NCBI GenBank assembly: GCA_028716225.1
Contig: JAQUQE010000014.1
Location: 1-39,103 of the forward strand
Reading direction: 5' to 3'
Length of the DNA: 39,103 nucleotides
From: Dehalococcoidales bacterium
GTDB lineage: Bacteria; Chloroflexota; Dehalococcoidia; Dehalococcoidales; UBA5760
Of this stretch, positions 20,423 through 28,946 are shown in pieces. The position numbers and the translations under genes are program-made. How positions within the stretch are numbered: the stretch's first letter is position 1; each line of letters starts with the position of its first letter. The notes beneath the pieces are model-generated. The model saw nothing but the letters and a program-made list of their open reading frames with translations. It was not told the DNA's origin and did not search any database.

Positions 20423-22330
20423 ATGAGCATATTTGATCGATTTAGAAAGAAAAGCATAGTGACCAAAGAGCCTGCCGTTCCGTATTTATTTAACTATGGT
20501 CAGGCTGTGCCTCCCGATAGGGATACGCGGGGTTATATAAATGCGTTCGGCGAGGTCGGCTGGTTGTTTGCTGTTATTTCCAAGATCGCCCAGGGCGTAG
20601 CCGATGCCGATTGGGGACTCTATACCTTTAATAAGGGCGAATATAAAGAGGTAGACAACCACCCTATTCTTGATGTTCTTGAATTCGTCAATCCCTTTCA
20701 GACGAGGCAGGAATTTATTGAGCTGCATGAGATTTACATGGGGCTGGTCGGTGAGTGCTTCTGGGTGATCAACAAAAACAAAGGCGGATTGCCCGGGGAA
20801 ATCTGGATTGCATCGCCGGACAGGATGTCCGTTGTCCCTTCCAAGAAAGATTTTATTGCCGGATATGTTTACCAGGTTGGGAGCGAGAAGATACCCCTCG
20901 ATAAAGAGATTGTCATTCATCATAAACTCCCAAACCCGGCAAACCCTTACCGGGGCCTCGGACCTGTGCAGGCCCTGGCTATTGACCTGGACAGCGAATA
21001 CTACGCCGGGAAATGGAACAGGAACTGGTTTTATAATTCAGCGAAGCCGGATGGGATACTGTCATTTGAGCAGTTATCTGACGAACAATATCAACGCCTT
21101 AAACAGCAATGGAACGAAAAATACAGAGGGACGGCCAACGCTCACAAAATGGCCCTCGTTGAAGGCGCCGCTAAATATCAGCAAATATCGATCTCAGCTA
21201 AAGACATGGACTTCCATGCACTGAGACTTCTTAACAGAGACAATATCCTGGGTGTGTTCGGCATGCCTTTGTCTGTGATGGGGATAACGGAAAACGTCAA
21301 CCGGGCAAATGCCGAGGCCGGGGATTACACATTCGCCCGCTGGATAGTCACTCCACGTTTAAAGAGGCTTCAAGGAAAATTAAACGAGCAGTTTATCCCG
21401 ATGTTCCCGAACTCACATAACCTTATCTTAATGCCCGATGATGTAGTGCCTGAGAGCATAGAGGAAAACCGGATGCTTGCTGAATCGGGTATCAAAACGG
21501 GCTATATGAAGATCAATGAGGCCCGCGAGCTCGTAGGGCTGGAATCATTGGGTGACGAAGGTGATGTGCTGGTTACTCCGAACCAAAATCCCTTCGGCAG
21601 TATGGGGCTATCTGTAAAAAAAAAGCGTGAACTATCCCTTGAATGGAAAGAGACCTACTGGAGAGGGTATGTAACCCGAGCTGAGACCTACGAAAAAAGA
21701 ATGATCGAAGCCTTAAAAGGAATGTTCGATCATCAGGAATCTCAAGCTATACAGCGACTTGAGAATGGGAGCAAAACTCTCATCGACCAATTCGAAGCAA
21801 AGATAGCCTATACTAAACTTGCCACTCCCATATTGACCGATCTTTTTAAACTCTCAATTGACAATGGCAGGGAACTTATAAAACCAAAACCCGTCCATAC
21901 CGAGGCGGCGCCCGAAGATGAGCCCTTAAATGATTCGGCCCGGAAGTGGCTTTTAACAAGGATAGGCTGGGCTGCTGAACAAGTCGGTGAGGAAACGGCG
22001 CGTAAACTGGCTGCCGCTTTAGCTGTAGGCTATGGCGAAGGTGAGAGCATCCCCGACTTAGCGAAGCGCATCCGTGAAGTATTCGTTGACTGCGACCGCA
22101 GGCGGTCAATCCTTATCGCCCGGACTGAAACTCTCAGCGCGTCCGCGCAGGGTGCCATCGAAGGGTATAAGGAAGCCGATCTTGAGAAGGCCGAGTTCAT
22201 GGCGAGCATGGACGAACGCTTATGTGAGGATTGCGAGGCTATGGATAATGAAACCTTTACCTTAGACGATTGCCAGGGCATTTTGCCGCTGCATCCCTCG
22301 TGTAGATGTTGTTGGCTACCTGTAGTATGA
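20423..22330 (+). CDS. Portal protein fused to MuF-like head morphogenesis domain
   Basis: 635 residues. Residues 1-390 are an HK97-type portal (FAVISKIAQGVADADWGLY near the N-terminus, GLGPVQALAIDLDSE, NWFYNSAKPDGIL, then RANAEAGDYTFARW). Residues about 470-635 are a MuF/SPP1 gp7-like minor head domain (AEQVGEETARKLAAALA, IARTETLSASAQGAIEG, CEDCEAMDNETF, LHPSCRCCWLPVV). These are usually two genes. The last codons have been replaced by a homing endonuclease insertion: an older copy of the same C-terminus lies at 22781-22807. The dodecameric portal anchors the terminase and tail. Confidence 0.93.
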   Translation: MSIFDRFRKKSIVTKEPAVPYLFNYGQAVPPDRDTRGYINAFGEVGWLFAVISKIAQGVADADWGLYTFNKGEYKEVDNHPILDVLEFVNPFQTRQEFIELHEIYMGLVGECFWVINKNKGGLPGEIWIASPDRMSVVPSKKDFIAGYVYQVGSEKIPLDKEIVIHHKLPNPANPYRGLGPVQALAIDLDSEYYAGKWNRNWFYNSAKPDGILSFEQLSDEQYQRLKQQWNEKYRGTANAHKMALVEGAAKYQQISISAKDMDFHALRLLNRDNILGVFGMPLSVMGITENVNRANAEAGDYTFARWIVTPRLKRLQGKLNEQFIPMFPNSHNLILMPDDVVPESIEENRMLAESGIKTGYMKINEARELVGLESLGDEGDVLVTPNQNPFGSMGLSVKKKRELSLEWKETYWRGYVTRAETYEKRMIEALKGMFDHQESQAIQRLENGSKTLIDQFEAKIAYTKLATPILTDLFKLSIDNGRELIKPKPVHTEAAPEDEPLNDSARKWLLTRIGWAAEQVGEETARKLAAALAVGYGEGESIPDLAKRIREVFVDCDRRRSILIARTETLSASAQGAIEGYKEADLEKAEFMASMDERLCEDCEAMDNETFTLDDCQGILPLHPSCRCCWLPVV

Positions 22331-22779
22331 ATAAATTAGATTTAGCTTACATCGGCGGGTTATTTGATGGCGAGGGAAATATCCAGATTGTCAAGCGTAG
22401 CCCGTTATCAAACAGAAGGGACACATACCACTTAGTTGTCCGTGTGTGTTTGGTGGAAGATTATATCCCCAAGTGGTTAGCCTTCGCTTTTGGTGGCAGT
22501 GTTAATAAAAGGTTAAGGGAACAGGTTAACCCACATCATCGTGACGTATATACATGGTATTGCAGCCAGCAAATAGCTGCTAATTTCTTACGGGCAGTAT
22601 TGCCATACCTAAAATTGAAAAAGGCACAGGCTGAGATAGCGCTCAAGTTTCAGGAAAGGAAAAGATGTGGTCGGCCTCGTAAAGTAAACGGAACTTTTAC
22701 CCCTAAAACGGAAGGGGAATTAGCCGTTGAGGAAGCCGAGTATATTTTAATGAAACAACTGAAACACCAGAAATATTAA
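22327..22779 (+). CDS. LAGLIDADG homing endonuclease, intronless, inserted in the portal gene
   Basis: 150 residues. The start overlaps the portal TGA as ATGA; an in-frame ATG at 22306 lies inside the portal. One LAGLIDADG motif is visible near the N-terminus (LAYIGGLFDGEGNI), with the acidic DGEG catalytic segment, so it should act as a dimer. Basic DNA-contact segments follow (KRSPLSNRRD, then ERKRCGRPRKV). It is not inside an intron: there is no space for one on either side. It probably cuts the end of uninvaded portal genes. Confidence 0.85.
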   Translation: MNKLDLAYIGGLFDGEGNIQIVKRSPLSNRRDTYHLVVRVCLVEDYIPKWLAFAFGGSVNKRLREQVNPHHRDVYTWYCSQQIAANFLRAVLPYLKLKKAQAEIALKFQERKRCGRPRKVNGTFTPKTEGELAVEEAEYILMKQLKHQKY

Positions 22780-22780
22780 C

Positions 22781-22807
22781 GAGTGCTGCTGGCTGCCCGT
22801 TGTATAG
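22781..22807 (+). pseudogene. Displaced original 3' end of the portal gene
   Basis: Read in the right frame this encodes E-CCWLPVV-stop. The active portal ends R-CCWLPVV-stop at 22304-22330. The seven shared codons CCWLPVV are identical in protein but five of the seven differ by silent bases. The TAG stop joins the ribosome site of the protease gene, the arrangement expected of the uninterrupted operon. It begins one base after the endonuclease stop. Confidence 0.85.
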
Positions 22808-22817
22808 GAGGCATTTT

Positions 22818-23936
22818 ATGACTGAAACTATATTTAAAACATTCCGCCCGGAAGTGAAGGCCGTCAATTCAGAGGACGGCACAATCGATATGCTAATCCC
22901 TATGTCTACAGCTTCGACTGACAGAGACGGGGAGAGTATCGACCCTCTTGGCTGGCGCAAGTCACTCCCGGCCTTCCGCAAGCGCCCGGTCCTGCTGTCC
23001 TCTCATAATTACGGCGATCTCAGGAAACAGATCGGTGAGTTTACGAAACTCAAAGTATCCGAGGACGGCCTTTTCGCGAGCCCGCGCTACTACATAAACG
23101 AGGGAAACGAGGAAGCGGATTGGGCTTTTAAACTGGCCTCGAAAGGCATGGCCGCCTATTCTGTGGGCTTTATCCCGAAAGCCTGGACGGATGGTGACGG
23201 CGAAAAGGAACCACGCCGGACTTACACTGAGCAGGAGCTTTTGGAAATCAGTCATGTGGTCGTGCCATCTAATCGTGACGCCATTCAAGGGTTAAGGGGA
23301 AAGTCAGTGGACCCTGTGCTTAACTCGGTGATTGACGATATCGTGAGTGCCGAGATTATCGACCTGACCACTAAGCCCGAGGACACCGGCGAGACAATCC
23401 GAATCCCGGTTGATGACGGCAATCACGAAGGCCACGAAAGAAAAACAATACCAATCTCCAAGAAAGAAGGAATCCAAGCTCTCTATTGTGTGGACGATAA
23501 GAAAATCCTTACTTATTTATTCGATAAGGCTGCCGGCTGGACAATGGAAAAAGCCAAAGCTTGGGTAAAAGAGCATGAGAAGTCGGTCAATCTAATCTGT
23601 ACGATGTCAGGCGAAGTGATTGGAGGCGTGGTTTTTGAGCCGCCTGTTACTTTACCAGTAGAGGATATCCCGGCGCCGGCCAAGCACAGTCAAAAGGAAA
23701 TCATGGACGAGATCGACTTCGTTAAGTCACTCATAGCCGAGTACGGGATGAATAAGGAAACCAACGCCCAGGCATGGGATCTGGTCAGGGAAATAATGCG
23801 CGAGAACGGGAGCGACATACCCGCTGACATAAAATTCGGCGTTACCCAGATTTCGCTGGAACCGCCGCCCACTAAAACCATCGATGATCGAATCAATATA
23901 ATCATCGAGCAAACAGTCTCACACTTCATAAAATAA
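22818..23936 (+). CDS. HK97-type prohead protease with long C-terminal extension
   Basis: 372 residues from ATG 22818; TAGGAGG precedes it, and longer reading of the frame runs through the portal remnant. Residues 1-160 are the S78 protease: STDRDGESIDPLGW, LSSHNYGD (catalytic His), AAYSVGFIP (catalytic Ser) and ISHVVVPSNRDA. The remaining 200 residues are not protease. They include a W/K segment (GWTMEKAKAWVKEHEK) and an acidic, helical end that may act as scaffold. It would trim the capsid delta domain. Confidence 0.9.
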   Translation: MTETIFKTFRPEVKAVNSEDGTIDMLIPMSTASTDRDGESIDPLGWRKSLPAFRKRPVLLSSHNYGDLRKQIGEFTKLKVSEDGLFASPRYYINEGNEEADWAFKLASKGMAAYSVGFIPKAWTDGDGEKEPRRTYTEQELLEISHVVVPSNRDAIQGLRGKSVDPVLNSVIDDIVSAEIIDLTTKPEDTGETIRIPVDDGNHEGHERKTIPISKKEGIQALYCVDDKKILTYLFDKAAGWTMEKAKAWVKEHEKSVNLICTMSGEVIGGVVFEPPVTLPVEDIPAPAKHSQKEIMDEIDFVKSLIAEYGMNKETNAQAWDLVREIMRENGSDIPADIKFGVTQISLEPPPTKTIDDRINIIIEQTVSHFIK

Positions 23937-23961
23937 AACCAACTCTCCCAATCGTTTTAAG

Positions 23962-23982
23962 CCGCCCCCGGGCGGTTTTTTT
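23962..23982 (+). terminator. Intrinsic terminator before the capsid gene
   Basis: CCGCC-CCCG-GGCGG followed by seven T. A partial terminator here would let the capsid gene be controlled separately from the protease, although no promoter was seen between them. Confidence 0.85.
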
Positions 23983-24006
23983 GTTGGGAAAAATGGAGGT
24001 AAATCA

Positions 24007-25167
24007 ATGGAACTTACAGATGAAATGACCGCTGAGATAGCCGCGAAAGCAGTCGCGGAATATCAGGCCAAACAGGACAAGGAAATTGTCAAACGCTTCA
24101 CACCTGGCAATGATGGCCCCGAGCCGGAAACGCAGGGCTTTAAATCTCTGGGCGAGCAACTCCACGCTGTCATGCGCGCCAAGTCCGGCGCCCCCGATCC
24201 CCGGCTGAAGTCTATTGTCGGCAACTCGGAAGGCGTACCCGCAGATGGCGGCTTCCTGGTACAGACCGACTTCGCCACCCAACTACTCGAAAAAACCTTT
24301 AATAACAGCGACATAGTAAACCGGGTTTTCCGCATCCCGATCTCAGCCAATGCCAATGCCATTAAAATCCCGGCTGTGTCCGATGCTTCCAGGGCGGACG
24401 GCTCCCGCTGGGGCGGCATCCGGGCTTACTGGATGAATGAGGGCGGTTCTAAGACAGAATCCAATCCCTCTTTCGCACAGGTTAGCTTAGAGCTCAAGAA
24501 GCTCATCGGCTACTGCACCTGCACAGACGAACTCTTACAGGACGCCTCGGCCCTCGAATCCTGGATATCAAAAGCGTTTGCGGCAGAGTTCGACTTCAAG
24601 ATCGCTGACGCTATCATAAACGGTGACGGCGCCGGCAAACCCCTCGGCATCTTGAATTCTCCATGCCTGGTAACGGTAACGGCTGAAACCGGCCAGGGCG
24701 CCTCGACCATCGTCTTTGAAAATATCGTCAAGATGTGGGCTTCAAGGTTCGGCCCCAACACGTCCAACTATGTTTGGTTGATTAACCAGAATATCGAGCC
24801 TCAGCTCTACACGATGGGACTGGCCGTAGGCGCGGGCGGTGGCCCGGTCTATCTGCCCCCCGGAGGTCTTTCGGTCGCACCTTACGGGACCCTCATGGGC
24901 CGCCCGGTAATACCTTGCGAACAATGCGCTTCGCTGGGAACTGCCGGTGACATTATCCTGGCCGATCTCTCGCAGTACGTGATGATCGACAAGGGATCGA
25001 TGCAGAGCGCATCTTCGATTCACGTCAACTTCCAGACTGACCAGACGGCTTTCAGGTTTGTCTATCGCTGCGACGGGCAGCCTATGTGGTCGAATTACCT
25101 GACCCCGTACAAGGGCAGCACTTCTTACCAGAGCCCGTTCATCGTACTGTCCAGCACCAGGACCTAA
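24007..25167 (+). CDS. Major capsid protein, HK97 fold
   Basis: 386 residues. The helical N-terminus (residues 1-60, AAKAVAEYQAKQDKE) is the likely delta/scaffold part. Conserved blocks follow: PADGGFLVQTDF, a long P-domain helix, LIGYCTCTDELLQD, WISKAFAAEFDFKIADAIIN, GDGAGKPLGIL and the C-terminal FVYRCDGQPMW. These match phage_capsid (HK97-like). AATGGAGG precedes the ATG. It builds the icosahedral shell and is trimmed by the protease just upstream. Confidence 0.95.
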   Translation: MELTDEMTAEIAAKAVAEYQAKQDKEIVKRFTPGNDGPEPETQGFKSLGEQLHAVMRAKSGAPDPRLKSIVGNSEGVPADGGFLVQTDFATQLLEKTFNNSDIVNRVFRIPISANANAIKIPAVSDASRADGSRWGGIRAYWMNEGGSKTESNPSFAQVSLELKKLIGYCTCTDELLQDASALESWISKAFAAEFDFKIADAIINGDGAGKPLGILNSPCLVTVTAETGQGASTIVFENIVKMWASRFGPNTSNYVWLINQNIEPQLYTMGLAVGAGGGPVYLPPGGLSVAPYGTLMGRPVIPCEQCASLGTAGDIILADLSQYVMIDKGSMQSASSIHVNFQTDQTAFRFVYRCDGQPMWSNYLTPYKGSTSYQSPFIVLSSTRT

Positions 25168-25199
25168 ATCGACCACTAACTTTTAGGAGGTAATTAACA

Positions 25200-25679
25200 A
25201 TGGGAAAAATGAACATAGCCCAGAATATACACATCGTACCTATCAGGGCGACAACCGATGACTCAGCGACCTTCGCTGCCCCGCATATCAACATGAAGCT
25301 CTATGAAAAAGTGGAGTTCCTTGTCTATGTGGGCAATATCACGGGTGACACCATGACCATGACGGCCACTCAGTCGGCGGTCACAGCCGGCTCTACGTCA
25401 ACCGCCATCGCTGCACGTTACCGCATAACGGCTGCCGCAGGAACTGACACCATGGGCGCGACAACCGCCCTCGCAACAACCGGCCTGGCCCTGACGAACG
25501 GTACTCACGACCTGTTGACCATCATCGTTGACATCGATTCACAGGACATGACCACAGAGAGCAAGCCCTATGCCGGCCTGACATTCACCAAATCCTCATC
25601 CGGCCAGGCGACCACAACCATCTTCGCCCTCTGCTGGCCGAAGTACCCGCAGGAAACCAACGCAAGCGCGTTAACCTAA
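25200..25679 (+). CDS. Putative head decoration protein
   Basis: 159 residues directly after the capsid gene with AGGAGG upstream. Rich in Thr, Ala and Ser, with alternating beta patterns (KVEFLVYVGNITGDTMTM, LLTIIVDIDSQDM). No membrane segment. Such beta-rich proteins after the capsid gene often bind the outside of the shell. Assigned from position and composition only. Confidence 0.6.
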   Translation: MGKMNIAQNIHIVPIRATTDDSATFAAPHINMKLYEKVEFLVYVGNITGDTMTMTATQSAVTAGSTSTAIAARYRITAAAGTDTMGATTALATTGLALTNGTHDLLTIIVDIDSQDMTTESKPYAGLTFTKSSSGQATTTIFALCWPKYPQETNASALT

Positions 25680-25704
25680 TGACAATCCCAAAGCGCAATA
25701 AAAG

Positions 25705-25736
25705 GAGGAGGGGAGTAGACAAACGCTCCCCTCCTC
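25705..25736 (+). other. Strong intercistronic hairpin without U-tract
   Basis: A perfect 11-bp stem GAGGAGGGGAG/CTCCCCTCCTC with a 10-base loop. A small GCGG-AAA-CCGC hairpin follows at 25741-25751. No T-run, so not a standard terminator. It may protect or divide the mRNA between the decoration and fibre-like genes. Confidence 0.75.
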
Positions 25737-25787
25737 AAGTGCGGAAACCGCCGCCAAAAGCTGAAAGGCACGGCTTAGGAGGTAAAA

Positions 25788-28244
25788 ATGTCCACTCAAG
25801 GTAAAGGGACTTACGTAATCAATTCCGGCTGGTCCGAAGGCTCACTCGTTTTCTACGAGAAGGCTGTGGGCCGGACGGTAACTGGCGACATTTTCACAAT
25901 CGGCGCTTCACAGGTCACGGTCGGCGGCACCGGTCAGGACGTAGACTTTCTGGTCTACCTCGGCGGCGCGTCAAACTACTTTAAACTCGACTGCGGCGCC
26001 AAGACAGCCGCTTTCTACGGCGTAGATGTAACCGTAACCGGCGATCTGACCATCGCCACTGAGGACTTAGCCCTCGGCGATAACTGTTCCTTAGAGTTCG
26101 GCGATTCTACTGACGTTCTAATCACATGGGATACCTCTAATCTCACTATCATCCCTGCAACCGACGACACAGGCGAAATCCAGATCGGTAATGACGGCAC
26201 CAAGTCAATGAACGTCAGGTTCTATGGAGCTACGGCTAACTATGGTGTCCTCTGGGACATGAACGGCGATACCAATGGCTCTTGGAACTTCGGCGCCAAC
26301 ACTTACGGCCTCATGGTCAACCTTTACGGTATAACGACCGGGTGCGGTGTGTTTTGGGACCCGGACGGCGATTCAAACAACGGCACTCTGTCAGTCGGCG
26401 CATCCGGCGGCTCGAAAGGTGTTGACCTTTACGCCTACGGTACAACCAACGGCAACTACTTACAGTGGGACCAGTCAGCTAATAAACTTCAACTGGTCGG
26501 GACCTCGACTGTCCTTTCTGTCGCTGGTACGACCGCTTCGTCCAGCACCTCAACAGGCGCGGTCATAATCTCTGGCGGCGTGGGTATTGCTGGCGCGGTA
26601 TTCGGCACCACGATAGGGTTATCCGGCGCTCTTACTGTTACCCCGACTGCTGCCGGAACGTTCCTTGACTTCGTACTTGAAACCGAATGGGTATCAGGGA
26701 CGCTGATTAACGCAGACTTCGGCTCCGCAACAACTCTTACGGGCGCTGTTGTGGGTGTCAACCTGGATATCGGGGCTAATATCGTGGCCACGTCCGAGCA
26801 ATCGGTCAAGGCCATTGACATTAACCTTCCCCAAATGACGGTTGACGCCGCATCTCCTACGGTAAAAGGTATTGAGATCACCGCACAGGGCGCAATCGTT
26901 CAAACCACTTCAGGCACAACCACATGGAACGGCATAGATGTTACCATGCCTGCGACCACTCAAACCGCCGGAACGGTTACGGTCAATGGCATAATAGTAA
27001 CTTCAGGAACCGTTACCAGCGGCACTCAAAACTGCATCAATATCGCCTCTACCGCATCTTCCAACGGCATCGCCTTTACCGGCACGGTAGCAAAGGGCAT
27101 TAACTTCGCCGGCGCAACTCCGGCTCATGCGGATGCTGACGATGCGTTTGTAGCGATAGGTACATGGAATGATCCGCTGGTTATCACTACCCAGGCTTAC
27201 CACTTCGTCCCTATCCAGGTCAACCTCAGAAGCGATACCAGTATCAATGCCGATATAGCGGCTGCCAGGTTCAGGGTTAACACTTCGACCTCTACAGCCA
27301 ATACCCTAACCGCTGTGAATGTACTCGAACTGCGATCTGCGCTGTATACCAATGTCGCTTCCCATGCCAACCTGCAGGTAAGTACGACTATATCTGATGC
27401 CGTACAGGTTCAGACCGGCGAGGCATTGGTAGCCTACTTCGCCTTTGACGGTGCGGCTGCCATGACAAATATCGGGGCCAACCCCAACATAGCGGTAGCT
27501 GAATTCAAGGTCAACAACACGGCAACTACTCTCACCGATGCCGTTATCATCGAAGCCGTCAATAGTTCAACCGTTGGGAACATGCTCAGGATTAAGACTA
27601 ACAGCGCAACGGTAACTGATGGCATAGAGATATCCGGCGACATGACCACCGCCATCTCTATTGAAGCAGGCACAATAACGACAGGTATCAGTATACCGAG
27701 CACTTGTACCACTGGCATTAGCGTTGCTTCCCCGATAGTGTCCACCTCTACAATAACTCAAACCATAGCCGCACTCGGTAACGATGCCAGGGGCGCCAGC
27801 TTCAAATTCACTCAGGCAACCCCGGCGGTCTCAGATGGCTATGCTGCGTTTGAGATTGAAACCACCGTATCGGGAATTGCTACGGGTATGCACTCCGCCC
27901 TCTCGTCTTGGGTAAACATCAGCGGCTCTGGTGCTATGGGTGCTAACCTGGTAGCCGCCCAGCAAAATGGTATATGGGCAGATGCGGGTTCAAATACCGG
28001 CTCAATCGTAATCTTCGGTATGAGGGCGCAGGCAATACTGACTGACGCTCCTACCGTACTCGCCCCGTTCTCCTTAAACACTTCCAACAGGGAAATCACG
28101 GCTCTGTTTGAAATGAACTCCAACCCCGATGTCGGGTATCAGGCAAATGCGAACGAAACCAGCCCGAAAGTAGGTGACGTTCCTCTGTTCTGCGATGCTG
28201 CAGGACAACAGTACTTCGTCCGCATCTACTCTGCACGAGGTTAA
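25788..28244 (+). CDS. Large beta-repeat structural protein, capsid fibre candidate
   Basis: 818 residues, very rich in Thr, Ser, Ala, Gly and Ile and poor in Lys and Arg. It contains many short beta-strand repeats (GDLTIATEDLALGDN; SGGVGIAGAVFGTTIGLSG; GTVTVNGIIVTSG; GNMLRIKTNSATV). The SSTSTGAVIISGGVGIAG block is typical of phage trimeric fibres and structural proteins from environmental phages. The last 80 residues (NREITALFEMNSN) differ and may be a cap. Its place between decoration and connector genes suggests a head-associated fibre. AGGAGG precedes the ATG. Confidence 0.7.
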   Translation: MSTQGKGTYVINSGWSEGSLVFYEKAVGRTVTGDIFTIGASQVTVGGTGQDVDFLVYLGGASNYFKLDCGAKTAAFYGVDVTVTGDLTIATEDLALGDNCSLEFGDSTDVLITWDTSNLTIIPATDDTGEIQIGNDGTKSMNVRFYGATANYGVLWDMNGDTNGSWNFGANTYGLMVNLYGITTGCGVFWDPDGDSNNGTLSVGASGGSKGVDLYAYGTTNGNYLQWDQSANKLQLVGTSTVLSVAGTTASSSTSTGAVIISGGVGIAGAVFGTTIGLSGALTVTPTAAGTFLDFVLETEWVSGTLINADFGSATTLTGAVVGVNLDIGANIVATSEQSVKAIDINLPQMTVDAASPTVKGIEITAQGAIVQTTSGTTTWNGIDVTMPATTQTAGTVTVNGIIVTSGTVTSGTQNCINIASTASSNGIAFTGTVAKGINFAGATPAHADADDAFVAIGTWNDPLVITTQAYHFVPIQVNLRSDTSINADIAAARFRVNTSTSTANTLTAVNVLELRSALYTNVASHANLQVSTTISDAVQVQTGEALVAYFAFDGAAAMTNIGANPNIAVAEFKVNNTATTLTDAVIIEAVNSSTVGNMLRIKTNSATVTDGIEISGDMTTAISIEAGTITTGISIPSTCTTGISVASPIVSTSTITQTIAALGNDARGASFKFTQATPAVSDGYAAFEIETTVSGIATGMHSALSSWVNISGSGAMGANLVAAQQNGIWADAGSNTGSIVIFGMRAQAILTDAPTVLAPFSLNTSNREITALFEMNSNPDVGYQANANETSPKVGDVPLFCDAAGQQYFVRIYSARG

Positions 28245-28256
28245 TCTTCAGGCTTC

Positions 28257-28285
28257 CGGGGGCTGTGCCTTTTAAACAGCCCCCG
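28257..28285 (+). other. Strong intercistronic hairpin without U-tract
   Basis: A perfect 10-bp stem CGGGGGCTGT/ACAGCCCCCG with a 9-base loop, between the fibre-like gene and the next gene. No T-run follows. It repeats the pattern seen at 25705-25736. Confidence 0.75.
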
Positions 28286-28300
28286 TCCTGGAGGTGAAAC

Positions 28301-28516
28301 ATGAAACTTGAAATTAAAGGCGATACCGCCATCATCGACGGAGAAGATAACTTTCTCGGCAAGCTGATAGCTGGCTGTGAAGGTAAAGTTCTAATCAAAT
28401 CGCCCTATATCAAGGGCGGACAAAGGGAAATCAAGTCCGTTAAGGACAAATCCGGCAAGGAACTCGGGTTAAAACTCGGCACACTTAAAAAAGATGTCGA
28501 AAAGAAATCCAAATAG
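28301..28516 (+). CDS. Small basic protein, 71 aa
   Basis: GGAGG precedes the ATG. Beta-rich start (LEIKGDTAIIDG) and a Lys-rich helical end (LGTLKKDVEKKSK). It follows the fibre-like gene. No family recognised. Confidence 0.6.
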   Translation: MKLEIKGDTAIIDGEDNFLGKLIAGCEGKVLIKSPYIKGGQREIKSVKDKSGKELGLKLGTLKKDVEKKSK

Positions 28517-28541
28517 ATTCAAAGAAAGGAGAGTTAAAAAA

Positions 28542-28847
28542 ATGCAACTTGGTGTATTCGACCGGCTAATCCTGCTCAACATTCTACCTAAAGAGGGTGA
28601 CTTCACCACGTTGAAGATCATCCGCAAATTGAGGGAGGATCTGTCTTTCACGGAGGACGAACACAAAGCCCTAAACTTTGTCCAGGAGGAGGGGAATATC
28701 AAATGGCAGACTGAGGCTGACATTCCAAAGGAAATCCTTATAGGCGAAAAGGCCACAGACATCATCGTGGAAGTCCTCAAGAAACTGGACAAGGACAAGA
28801 AGCTGACGGACCAGCATGTCTCGGTATATGAGAAGTTTGTGAGTTAG
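28542..28847 (+). CDS. Hypothetical protein, 101 aa, all-helical
   Basis: ATG 28542 with AAGGAGAG upstream; the longer frame lacks a ribosome site. Helical and charged (FDRLILLNILPKEGDFTTLK; KATDIIVEVLKKLDKD). From memory, phages carry proteins of this type (LILLxxLPxxGxxxTLKxIxxL) in their head-tail region. Function unknown. Confidence 0.65.
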   Translation: MQLGVFDRLILLNILPKEGDFTTLKIIRKLREDLSFTEDEHKALNFVQEEGNIKWQTEADIPKEILIGEKATDIIVEVLKKLDKDKKLTDQHVSVYEKFVS

Positions 28848-28927
28848 CCTGCTTCGGCAGGTTCTCTCCTTTGGCCCTGCTGTCCTGTCCATCGGGGCAA
28901 ACAAGGCGGAGATCCCCGAGGCAGGGC
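28848..28927 (+). other. Folded intercistronic region
   Basis: CCTGC-TTCG-GCAGG (28848-28861) is a stable UUCG hairpin. It is followed by GCCCTGC (28874-28880) pairing with GCAGGGC (28921-28927), which encloses TCGGGG/CCCCGA (28892-28897 with 28914-28919). No clear U-tract. It could attenuate or protect the mRNA before the gene at 28947. Confidence 0.55.
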
Positions 28928-28946
28928 TTATTTATAGGAGGTCAAC

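Noticed and set aside
22304-22807. Group I intron carrying the LAGLIDADG gene
   Set aside because: The endonuclease begins at the portal stop and ends one base before the remnant; there is no space for an intron core, and the portal frame ends normally.
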